Source: an uncultured Mycoplasmatota bacterium
GTDB lineage: Bacteria > Bacillota_I > Bacilli_A > RF39 > UBA660
Direction of reading: 5' to 3'
Length of the DNA stretch: 64,000 nucleotides
NCBI GenBank assembly: GCA_900545005.1
Contig: UQXO01000001.1
Span: 1 to 64,000 of the forward strand
A model generated the notes under the pieces. That model searched no databases, had not been told where the DNA came from, and worked only from the letters and a program-made list of their open reading frames with translations. This document shows, one piece after another, positions 51,122-59,085 of the stretch; positions within the stretch are counted from its first letter, which is position 1, and every line of letters starts with the position of its first letter. Position numbers and translations under genes: made by a program.

Positions 51122-51874
51122 CTATTTTTTACTTTTAGTTTCCTTTTTTTCTTGTTTCTTAAATAGTTTGAACGTTTTCTTTTCTCTTGCTGATACTTGC
51201 TTTTTATATTTTTCTAAGTGTTCTTTAAGAGAAATATTTTGATTAAATGGTAAGACAAATGAATATTTCTCTTTTGCTTTTTCTTGATGTTCACGGATAG
51301 ATACTTTTAATTCTTCTAATTTAACCGGAATATCATTTTCTTTAGCATATTTCTTAATCTTATGGTATAAGTTAGTTGAATAAACATAGTCAATAACAAT
51401 AACGCCAAAGAAAACACCAAGAACAAAAGAAAAGGCTAGGTTATTAGAAAACCATTTTAGACCGTTAAGAATAGGTTTAGCAAGTAAGAAGTAATAAAGA
51501 GCGGCAATTCCAGTCCAGATAGCCGAAAATAATGGACAGATTATACCTTTGTAGTTTCCCCATTCATTGGAATAATCCCAAAGTTTTGGTCCTTTCCCAT
51601 CTACAAATGACAAACCCCCAATAAATTCAATAAAGGTCATCGTAGCCCCCATTAGTAGAATAACAACAATTGGGTGAACATTTAAGTTGTGAAATATTAG
51701 GTAAATAGCGGTTAAAGCGGTTAGACCAAAACCATATATTGGTAGGTAAGGTCCAACTAAGAATCCAGGATTTACCCATTTTCCAGAAACAGCTCGTCTA
51801 AAAAACAATTCCATAATCCAACCACAAGTGCAGCCAATATAAAAAATAAACATAAAAGTTAAAAACCAATTCAT
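51122..51874 (-). CDS. Putative CmpB-family (ABC transporter type IV) membrane protein
   Basis: A 250-residue protein with five to six helices in the first 170 residues and a Lys/Glu-rich cytosolic C-terminal part with likely coiled coil. The GCTCGWIMELFFRR, NPGFLVGPYLPIYGFG and LWDYSNEWGNYKGIICPLFS segments are those of PF06541 (putative ABC-transporter type IV). Actual function is unknown. AAGGAG precedes the ATG; it is convergent with the M23 gene. Confidence 0.83.
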   Translation of the reverse strand: MNWFLTFMFIFYIGCTCGWIMELFFRRAVSGKWVNPGFLVGPYLPIYGFGLTALTAIYLIFHNLNVHPIVVILLMGATMTFIEFIGGLSFVDGKGPKLWDYSNEWGNYKGIICPLFSAIWTGIAALYYFLLAKPILNGLKWFSNNLAFSFVLGVFFGVIVIDYVYSTNLYHKIKKYAKENDIPVKLEELKVSIREHQEKAKEKYSFVLPFNQNISLKEHLEKYKKQVSAREKKTFKLFKKQEKKETKSKK

Positions 51875-52021
51875 TATAAACACTCCTTTAACTTATTTAA
51901 AGTAGAACTATTTGTTCTCCTTTTTCTTATCTTGATTTTAGCATAGATAGGTAAAAAAAGATAGTAATTAAAAGATAATGAGTTTTATTTTAAAGCATAT
52001 AATTTTATAGGTGATTTTTTT

Positions 52022-52444
52022 ATGTTAATAAATTATACGACGAAAGAACTAGATTTACTAGCTAGAATTATGCGAGCTGAGGCTTTAGCGGAGGGTAATC
52101 TTGGGATGTTGATGGTTGGTAATGTTGTTGTTAACCGAGCAATTGCCAATTGTCTAACTTTTAAAGATATTCGAACTATTACCGATGCTATTTATCAAAA
52201 AAATCAGTTTAGCGGAACGAAATCTAGTTTGTTCCAAGGAAGTGCGACGACTAAAGAGAAGGATTTAGCTAAAAGAGTTTTAAGGGGAGAATATTTCTAT
52301 CCTGCGACTCATGCGTTATGGTTTTATGCTCCGAAAACTGGCGATTCTTGCAAAAATAAATGGTATGATCAGGCTCTATCAGGAAGATACAAGAACCATT
52401 GTTTTTATAAACCTGATAGAGGAGTATGTGTAGAGTTATATTAA
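52022..52444 (+). CDS. SleB/CwlJ-like cell wall hydrolase
   Basis: A 140-residue protein of the Hydrolase_2 family, lacking signal peptide and wall-binding domain. LLARIMRAEALAEGNLGMLMV with the catalytic Glu, VGNVVVNRA, and AIYQKNQFSG are typical, followed by RVLRGEYFYPATHALWFY. Relatives include spore-cortex hydrolases SleB and CwlJ, but in non-spore-forming relatives such genes act on normal wall. Part of the wall-lysis group 50.2-53.7 kb. Confidence 0.85.
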   Translation: MLINYTTKELDLLARIMRAEALAEGNLGMLMVGNVVVNRAIANCLTFKDIRTITDAIYQKNQFSGTKSSLFQGSATTKEKDLAKRVLRGEYFYPATHALWFYAPKTGDSCKNKWYDQALSGRYKNHCFYKPDRGVCVELY

Positions 52445-52462
52445 TCTTTAAAGTCAGCAAGA

Positions 52463-52500
52463 ATTAAACGTCTAAATAATTACTATTTAAACGTTTTTTA
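52463..52500. terminator. Bidirectional terminator
   Basis: AAACGT-TAAATA pairs with TATTTA-ACGTTT, with one unpaired base in each arm, flanked by T-rich sequence at 3' end. It serves the SleB-like gene (plus) and the amidase gene (minus). Confidence 0.78.
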
Positions 52501-52501
52501 G

Positions 52502-53704
52502 TTAGTTAATATAAGGAATTATTAATTCTTGGCCAACAGAGAGATTAGATGTTTTTAAGTTATTACGATTAATCAATTCACTTACCGTGGTATTATATTT
52601 TTTGGCTATTGAATATAGAGTATCGCCAGATTTTACCGTATAAGTCTTTTCAATAGTGTTTTGCGTCGATCCAGGAATTTTTAAGGTTTGACCGATAGAG
52701 AGGTTATTAGAAGTTAGATTATTTAGAGTAGTTATAGCATTTACAGTGGTATTATATTTCTTTGCAATAGAATACAAAGTATCACCTTTCTTAACGGTAT
52801 AAGTAGTAATATTAGTATTTTCTTTTGGGGTTTTCTTGATTAACAAGTTTTGACCAATGGACAAGTTATCAGATTTTAGGTTATTTAATTTTTTTAGTTC
52901 TGGGACTGTTAAATTATTTTTAGTGGCTATCGAATATAAGGTATCACCTTTCTTAACGCTGTAATATTCATTAGGTTGATCTACTTTAGTAGCGTTTATT
53001 TTTAACTTTTGACCTATTTGTAAAAGGTTAGAGGAAAGGTTATTTAATGATTTTAAGTTGGCAACAGTCGTATTAAATTTATTAGCAATACTCCATAAGG
53101 AATCACCTTTTTCCACCGTATAATACTCATCAGTCTTAGGAGTATAAGGTACATCAATATATGAGGCAACTGCTTTGACAACAGCCTCGGCTAATTCTTC
53201 ATAATTATTTTTTAACTGAGATACATCATCACCGGTGGAATCTAGAAAGCCATACTCTACTAATAGAGCTTCAGTATTGGGAGTTTCTCTTATTATATAG
53301 TAATAGTCTTTAGAAGAATTACTAGGTAGACGGCGCTGGTAATATTTGCGCACGTTTTGACCTGTATTTTCAATTTCTTGGGTTATTTTTCGTGCTAAAG
53401 TATCGTTATTACGCAGAGCATAAACGATTTCAAAACCATCACCACCACCGGCATTAATATGATTCGATAAAACGATAACATCTTTACCATCGCCATAAAA
53501 ACTTAAAACTTTATTAATCCTATCAGTTGGATTCAACGTTATATCTTCAGTTCTAGTCATTTGATTAGGGATACCTAATTCATCAAACCTTTGTTGCATA
53601 TATTTAGAAATTTTCAACGTTAAATCTTTTTCAATAATCCCATTGCCGCTCGCACCACCATCTTCACCACCGTGTCCACTATCTATCACAATCTTTTTAG
53701 ACAT
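52502..53704 (-). CDS. N-acetylmuramoyl-L-alanine amidase with four LysM repeats
   Basis: A 400-residue wall amidase. Amidase_3 domain (about 1-180): VIDSGHGGEDGG (first zinc His), LSNHINAGGGDGFEI, and LLVEYGFLDS with the catalytic Glu. Four LysM domains follow, each with the YTVKKGDTLYSIAKKYNTT pattern and ending in SIGQxLxI. There is no signal peptide, so export would need a holin or lysis. It cuts the bond between MurNAc and the stem peptide. AGGTGA precedes the ATG used; the GTG three codons upstream is rejected. Confidence 0.93.
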   Translation of the reverse strand: MSKKIVIDSGHGGEDGGASGNGIIEKDLTLKISKYMQQRFDELGIPNQMTRTEDITLNPTDRINKVLSFYGDGKDVIVLSNHINAGGGDGFEIVYALRNNDTLARKITQEIENTGQNVRKYYQRRLPSNSSKDYYYIIRETPNTEALLVEYGFLDSTGDDVSQLKNNYEELAEAVVKAVASYIDVPYTPKTDEYYTVEKGDSLWSIANKFNTTVANLKSLNNLSSNLLQIGQKLKINATKVDQPNEYYSVKKGDTLYSIATKNNLTVPELKKLNNLKSDNLSIGQNLLIKKTPKENTNITTYTVKKGDTLYSIAKKYNTTVNAITTLNNLTSNNLSIGQTLKIPGSTQNTIEKTYTVKSGDTLYSIAKKYNTTVSELINRNNLKTSNLSVGQELIIPYIN

Positions 53705-53871
53705 ATTTATCACCTAAAATATTGTATGTTCAAAAGATAAAAAAGCCATTATTTTTAGAAATATTATTTAAATTTTAACTTCCATAGATGCTCCATTTCC
53801 GTAAATATCATAACATGCTCTAGTATAAATCAATAATATATGGTAGGATATTTTTAGAATAGGAAGTATAT

Positions 53872-56127
53872 ATGGAGAGCAGTAATTATCTTTTTAAAGA
53901 GAAATATCTAAAGAAAGAATATATTTCTAGATACCTTGATAAGACTACTGATGGTAAGATTAAACCAGAAAATTTTGATTTAGAGAAGTATAATGCTACG
54001 GTATTAGAAAAAAATTATTATAAATACAAATCATATTTTGATACTATGTATAGTGGTATCGATGATAATATTAAGTTAGATGAAGAACAAATAAAAGCAA
54101 TTATAAGCGATGAAGATTATTCTCTTATTATAGCAGGGGCTGGTACTGGAAAGACAACGACGATGGCTGCCAAAGTCAGGTACTTAGTTGATATTTGTAA
54201 TGTTAATCCGCAAGAAATATTGGTTATGAGTTATACGAAGAAAGCTACAGAAGAACTAGATAAAAGAATTAGACTAGATTTTGGTATTCCTGTAAATGTT
54301 ACTACTTTTCACTCGCTTGGGCTTATGTATATTCGTTCCATTTTTAAAGATAGAAAATGTAGTGTGGTTGATGATAACGTTAAAAATAAAATATTTTTAC
54401 AATATTTAACGGAGAGATTATTTGCCAAAAAAGAAAGTTTAAAAAAGTTAATAGAAGTTTTTAGTCAGGATAATCTAGTTAAGTTTGGAGATTTTTTTAA
54501 GAAAAATTATATGAATTATAATACTTATGAGGAATTTTTTAAAGCTTATAAAGAATTTCGTATTTCACAGATTACGGATTTAGATAGTCATATAAAAATG
54601 CAATTGGATCATGATTATAATCAAGAAAATATATATACTATTAAGAATGAGTTAGTTAAGTCTAAAGGAGAGGCAATGATTGCTAATTTTCTTTTTATGC
54701 ATAATATCTCCTATGACTATGAAAAAGTATATCCAGAGTTATTAGATAATAATAAACCTTATCACCCTGATTTTACTGTTTATCTTGGTAGTGAAGAAAT
54801 TTATATCGAATATTTTGGGCTATCAGAAGTTGATGATGGTAAGTATAATTGTTACAAAAAGAATATGATAGAAAAAATTAAATATCATAGAATTCATCAT
54901 AATAAATTCATTGGTCTTGATTATAATGAAGGACAAAACTTACTTAGTAATTTAAGAACATCATTAGAGCATCTAGGATTTAATTTAGAAAAAATAGATA
55001 ATAGAGAGATAATAAGTAAACTTTTAGATAGACATTCTTTAGGACAAGTTTATTCTTTGAGAAACTTATATTTTAATTGTATAGAAAAGATTAAATCCTC
55101 GGTTAATAGAAATCTTGCTGATACGATTATTAAAAATTATTTAAATGATTTACTTAATCCAGATGAAAAGGAAATTAGTGAGATACAATATCGTTTTATT
55201 TGGGATTTTTATAAGTATTATCAAAAATTCTTGTTTAGTAGTCCCAGCGAATATAAATTTGATTTTCCTGATATGATCTATTATGCTAATAAGTATATTA
55301 GCAGGGCTAATGATAAAGAGTTAAATTTTAAATATTTAGTAATTGATGAGTATCAGGATATTTCCCAGGATAAGTATACTTTAGTAAATAATATTATTAT
55401 AAAGAATCATGCAAAGATTGTGGCGGTCGGTGATGATTGGCAGTCTATTTATACGTTTAATGGGTCAAAGATAGGATATATTTATAATTTCCAGAAGTAT
55501 TTTCCTTATGCTAAGATATTATATATTTCAAGGACTTATCGGAATAGTAAAGAGCTTATTCGTTATAGTGGTAAGTTTGTTATGAAGAATCCTATGCAGA
55601 TTAAGAAAGACCTAATTTCTAGTAAAAGTATTGAAAATCCAATTAGATTTATAGAATTTGATGATGAAGTTAATAAGGTTAAAGAATTAATAATTAATAT
55701 TTATTTAAAACATCCAGATTATAAAGTCTTAATTTTAGCAAGAAAGAATAAAAATATTAAGGAACTGTTTAATGATGAGAATTTTAGAGATAGCGTCGGC
55801 ACTAAAGTTACTTTAGCAGGATTTGAAGATATTAAAATAGATGCGATGAGTATTCATAAGTCTAAGGGTCTTACTTATGATGAAGTTATTATTATTGGTT
55901 TAGATAGAGATTTTCCGATTGGAAATAGAAGTAATTTCTGGATAGAGGAATTATTTAGACCAAAAGATAATGAAGAAAGGTATGCCTATGCAGAGGAGCG
56001 AAGAGTCTTTTATGTTGCATTAACAAGAACCAAAAATCATGTGTTTTTACTGGTTAATAATGATTCTTCTTTAAGAAGTCCGTTTATTGAGGAATTATAT
56101 CAGATTATAAGAAAAGAGTCTAAGTAA
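53872..56127 (+). CDS. UvrD/Rep-type helicase, helicase IV-like with nuclease-like insert
   Basis: A 751-residue SF1 helicase. Walker A GAGTGKTT at about 89-96, motif Ia, the Walker B region VIDEYQDIS, the GDDWQSIYTFNG Q/III region, IHKSKGLTYDEV and the C-terminal ALTRTKNHVFLL are clear. Between motif Ia and II, residues about 265-345 hold GEAMIANFLFMHNISYDYEK, YHPDFTV and IYIEYFGL, the PD-(D/E)XK-like insert found in helicase IV. Such enzymes unwind DNA in repair; this copy probably acts in recombination or repair. Own terminator. Confidence 0.9.
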   Translation: MESSNYLFKEKYLKKEYISRYLDKTTDGKIKPENFDLEKYNATVLEKNYYKYKSYFDTMYSGIDDNIKLDEEQIKAIISDEDYSLIIAGAGTGKTTTMAAKVRYLVDICNVNPQEILVMSYTKKATEELDKRIRLDFGIPVNVTTFHSLGLMYIRSIFKDRKCSVVDDNVKNKIFLQYLTERLFAKKESLKKLIEVFSQDNLVKFGDFFKKNYMNYNTYEEFFKAYKEFRISQITDLDSHIKMQLDHDYNQENIYTIKNELVKSKGEAMIANFLFMHNISYDYEKVYPELLDNNKPYHPDFTVYLGSEEIYIEYFGLSEVDDGKYNCYKKNMIEKIKYHRIHHNKFIGLDYNEGQNLLSNLRTSLEHLGFNLEKIDNREIISKLLDRHSLGQVYSLRNLYFNCIEKIKSSVNRNLADTIIKNYLNDLLNPDEKEISEIQYRFIWDFYKYYQKFLFSSPSEYKFDFPDMIYYANKYISRANDKELNFKYLVIDEYQDISQDKYTLVNNIIIKNHAKIVAVGDDWQSIYTFNGSKIGYIYNFQKYFPYAKILYISRTYRNSKELIRYSGKFVMKNPMQIKKDLISSKSIENPIRFIEFDDEVNKVKELIINIYLKHPDYKVLILARKNKNIKELFNDENFRDSVGTKVTLAGFEDIKIDAMSIHKSKGLTYDEVIIIGLDRDFPIGNRSNFWIEELFRPKDNEERYAYAEERRVFYVALTRTKNHVFLLVNNDSSLRSPFIEELYQIIRKESK

Positions 56128-56158
56128 AAAATGAATGATTTCTACTTAGACTTTTTTT
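56117..56158 (+). terminator. Rho-independent terminator
   Basis: AGTCTAAGTA pairs with TACTTAGACT, then seven T. It overlaps the stop of the helicase gene. On the minus strand it could also slow transcription after the LRR gene. Confidence 0.9.
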
Positions 56159-56288
56159 AGCCTTATAGTTAACTTTATAGTCAAGAAATTTGCTAACCAT
56201 ATAACGATTATATTCTATTGCTTACAGGAAAGTTTTCACCATGTTTTTAAACCCAATTGTCTTAATATATGGTAATAAAATACATTAT

Positions 56289-57920
56289 TTACAAAGACTG
56301 CTTAGAACTTTCTTTTATAGTATTGTCCTCTAAAAAATATTTTTGACTATTCATATATGGTTTTAGCAGCCATGGACTTTTTTGAAAAAGTCTTTTTGTG
56401 GTATCTTTGTCACTTTTAGGAATATAAAGATATTCTAGTCTTCTATTATCCCGAAGAAAACCGAAGTAACGCATTGAATCTCCATTGTCATTTAGACTTA
56501 GATTAGGAAAGTAACCTTTTTCGAGAGTGGTATTTCTTAAAAGAAAATAGTTACTAACATCTTGTAATTCAGGAACATTTAATTCTTTTAAGTTATCTCC
56601 TTCGGCAATAAAAGCTTTTCCAATATAATTTAATTTAGGAAGGTTTAGACTTTCTAATGATAAATTATTACATAAAAAATCGTTACCTATTTCTTTTAAC
56701 TCTGGGGCATTAAAATGAGCAAGAACTTTATTTTGAGCAAGAAACGAGTCCCCTATATATAGAACATTTGGAAGATTAATAACCGATAATTTCTCATTAA
56801 GTATCAAGAAGCCGCTACCAATTTGCTTAACATTAGGAATATTTATTTGACTTAAGCCGACATTAGTTCTTAAGAAGTTTTTACCTATACTTTTTATATC
56901 AGCATTTGAAAAGCTAATAATATTGCCACCTTGGTCAACGATAACTTCAATTGATGGATAAAGTGCCGTTACAAATTTAATTAATCTTTCTTTCTGAGAA
57001 ATTTTAGTAACAGTTATTTCTTTAATATCACTTAGCATTTCATCAAATGCACCAGCAAATTTAGGAAGAAGATTGATTATTTTTTTAGTGGATAAATCTA
57101 AAACATAAGTGTCCATTAATATATAGCGTTCTTTTTCTAAAGCATAAGTGGCATCAATTTGATGATTTCTAATTATATAGTTATTTTCACAAAAGTAAAT
57201 ATTATTATTTTCAATGTTATAATGATAATATCTACGGTCATTTCCTCTCACAAAGTTGTCCAATTCTAAGACATTAAAAGCATTGGAGTTAATATTCAGA
57301 TTATAGGTAGTCTCAAAAGCATGAGTAAGACCAGAGATAATATTGTCTAAATTATTGTAAAAAGTATTATCGGGATTATTAACAGTATGATTATATCTAT
57401 TTTTTATAGATAAAGTATTGGCTTTATCACGAGAAAATTGAATACTAATTACACTGGTGCCATACTCATCTTCACGTTGTGGTTTACTAAAGTTTTCTCT
57501 CTTAATTTCATCAACATTATCTTTAACAGCAAAAAAGACATAATGGGTATTTAATCGTCCACCATCAAAAGTGCATAATTTTTCTCTTGGAGCATAATAT
57601 TTCTTAAATTCTTGAATTTCTTTCTCTGTATGACATTCATATAAAGTATAGCCTGCCATTTTCATAAGCTCTTCAGCACTCTTATTTACCGTTATTATCT
57701 CAGATTCAACGTCGATAAAACTATAAATAAAGTTTTTAAAATTACATTCTTTATTCTGAGATTTTATTTCTGCGGCTAAAAATTTAGTTGGAGCAAAATG
57801 TTCTTCCAAAATACTTAAAAGTAGACCTTCGTGTTCTAGGATAGTAGGAAAAAGGCTACGACATAAGTGCATTGTTTCTTCACCATAGATTTTTTTTATT
57901 TTCTTTAATTCACTATTCAT
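56289..57920 (-). CDS. Cytosolic protein with C-terminal leucine-rich repeats (BspA-type), unknown N-domain
   Basis: A 543-residue protein without signal peptide or helix. Residues 1-310 form a domain I do not recognise (opens with KIYGEETMHLCRSLFPTILE, contains a likely conserved MHLCRSLFP motif and Tyr/Asn-rich parts). Residues about 335-505 are leucine-rich repeats of about 23 residues (for example NVKQIGSGFLILNEKLSVIN and the next, NLPNVLYIGDSFLAQNKVLA), the BspA/TpLRR kind. Such repeats usually bind proteins. It follows the 91-residue gene by 10 bases, so they are co-transcribed. Function unknown. Confidence 0.78.
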   Translation of the reverse strand: MNSELKKIKKIYGEETMHLCRSLFPTILEHEGLLLSILEEHFAPTKFLAAEIKSQNKECNFKNFIYSFIDVESEIITVNKSAEELMKMAGYTLYECHTEKEIQEFKKYYAPREKLCTFDGGRLNTHYVFFAVKDNVDEIKRENFSKPQREDEYGTSVISIQFSRDKANTLSIKNRYNHTVNNPDNTFYNNLDNIISGLTHAFETTYNLNINSNAFNVLELDNFVRGNDRRYYHYNIENNNIYFCENNYIIRNHQIDATYALEKERYILMDTYVLDLSTKKIINLLPKFAGAFDEMLSDIKEITVTKISQKERLIKFVTALYPSIEVIVDQGGNIISFSNADIKSIGKNFLRTNVGLSQINIPNVKQIGSGFLILNEKLSVINLPNVLYIGDSFLAQNKVLAHFNAPELKEIGNDFLCNNLSLESLNLPKLNYIGKAFIAEGDNLKELNVPELQDVSNYFLLRNTTLEKGYFPNLSLNDNGDSMRYFGFLRDNRRLEYLYIPKSDKDTTKRLFQKSPWLLKPYMNSQKYFLEDNTIKESSKQSL

Positions 57921-57930
57921 TTAAAAACTC

Positions 57931-58206
57931 CTATCCATAGTATCTTTGTAAATAATATTCATAGTCTTGACCAACTATTTTGATAATATCATCTTTAATA
58001 TCTTTTTTCTTAGCATATACTCCCCCGATAAGACCAAAGGTATAATCACCAAGTTCAACTACTAAATTATCTGGCATATAAAGGTAATCACCAACTTTTG
58101 GCTTCTTCTCGATACCTTTAAAGTTCAAGTGCATACGATATTCTTTTTGGTCATTTTCTAAAATATAAGCATATGGCTCGATTGATTTTATACTTAATTT
58201 AATCAT
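57931..58206 (-). CDS. Unknown 91-residue protein, partner of the LRR gene
   Basis: A small, mixed alpha/beta protein with a strand-rich N-terminus (MIKLSIKSIEPYAYILEN) and a segment KPKVGDYLYMPDNLVVELGD that resembles a small barrel. No family recognised. AAGGAGAC precedes the ATG. It lies between the nucleosidase gene and the LRR gene. Confidence 0.65.
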   Translation of the reverse strand: MIKLSIKSIEPYAYILENDQKEYRMHLNFKGIEKKPKVGDYLYMPDNLVVELGDYTFGLIGGVYAKKKDIKDDIIKIVGQDYEYYLQRYYG

Positions 58207-58274
58207 TATTCTAGTCTCCTTATATTAAAATTTTAGCAGTTTTAGAGTATTTAGTAAATATTTAAGTAATTTCT

Positions 58275-58970
58275 TTACTCATTCTTGTCAGTTAAAATTG
58301 TATACATAATATCTGCTATCTTAGAGCAAGCACTGGGTAGAAATTCATCATAAGTAATACGATTATTATTATTTGGACAGTCGGATATACTTCTTAACAC
58401 TAGGCAAGGAACTTGACATAAGAAGCATACTTGACCGATAGCAGCTCCTTCCATTTCTACACACAAGGCGTGAAATTTCTGGTTAATTTTAGTAGCCATA
58501 TCTTTAGATGTACAAAATATATCTCCTGATGCAATTATTCCTAGTTTATAAGAAAGCTTTTTTGGCTCTAATATTCTTTGGGTGTTGATAACTAAAGAGT
58601 TATCAACAGGTATAGTATCACCAACATTAGGAATATAACCTTTTTTATGATTAAACGCCGTAATATCAAAATCGTGTTGAACTAAAGAAGTTGAAATTAC
58701 AACATCACCAACGGCTAGGGATTCATCAATGCCTCCGGCCACCCCAATATTATAGATAGTATCGGGATGATAATTATCAATTAATATTTGAGTAGTGCGA
58801 CCAGCATTTACTTTACCAACCCCACTTTCTACTAAGATTATTCTTTTATTATTTAATTCTGATTCATAGAATATTAAATCATATATTTTATTTACTCTTT
58901 GAAGAGATAAATACTTTTTTAAAGCGCTTAATTCCTCATTCATTGCAAAAATTATACCAATTGTTTTCAT
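58275..58970 (-). CDS. mtnN: 5'-methylthioadenosine/S-adenosylhomocysteine nucleosidase
   Basis: A 231-residue nucleosidase of the PNP/UDP family. The N-terminal Glu in FAMNEELSAL, GVAGGIDESLAVGDVVIS, the VEMEGAAIGQVC substrate segment and RSISDCPNNN with the catalytic Asp are all present. It removes adenine from MTA and SAH. AGGAGAAT precedes the ATG. It is followed by the LRR pair, to which no functional link is evident. Confidence 0.95.
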   Translation of the reverse strand: MKTIGIIFAMNEELSALKKYLSLQRVNKIYDLIFYESELNNKRIILVESGVGKVNAGRTTQILIDNYHPDTIYNIGVAGGIDESLAVGDVVISTSLVQHDFDITAFNHKKGYIPNVGDTIPVDNSLVINTQRILEPKKLSYKLGIIASGDIFCTSKDMATKINQKFHALCVEMEGAAIGQVCFLCQVPCLVLRSISDCPNNNNRITYDEFLPSACSKIADIMYTILTDKNE

Positions 58971-59044
58971 ATTTCATTCTCCTAAACTTTGCCTTTTAAT
59001 TAGTATTTAAAAGTGTCTTGATTATACAATATTTATTGGAAAAT

Positions 59045-59081
59045 AAAAAGCCCTAAAAGAAAACTTTTTAGGAGCTTTTTA
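59045..59081 (-). terminator. Terminator of the RND exporter gene
   Basis: On the minus strand AAAAAGC-CCTAAAA pairs with TTTTAGG-GCTTTTT with one bulged T, then more T. It lies a few bases after the stop. Confidence 0.85.
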
Positions 59082-59085
59082 GTCT

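Noticed and set aside
52022..52444. Evidence for sporulation from SleB-like and YdcC-like proteins
   Set aside because: Both families also occur in non-spore-formers, and no spo genes are in the window.
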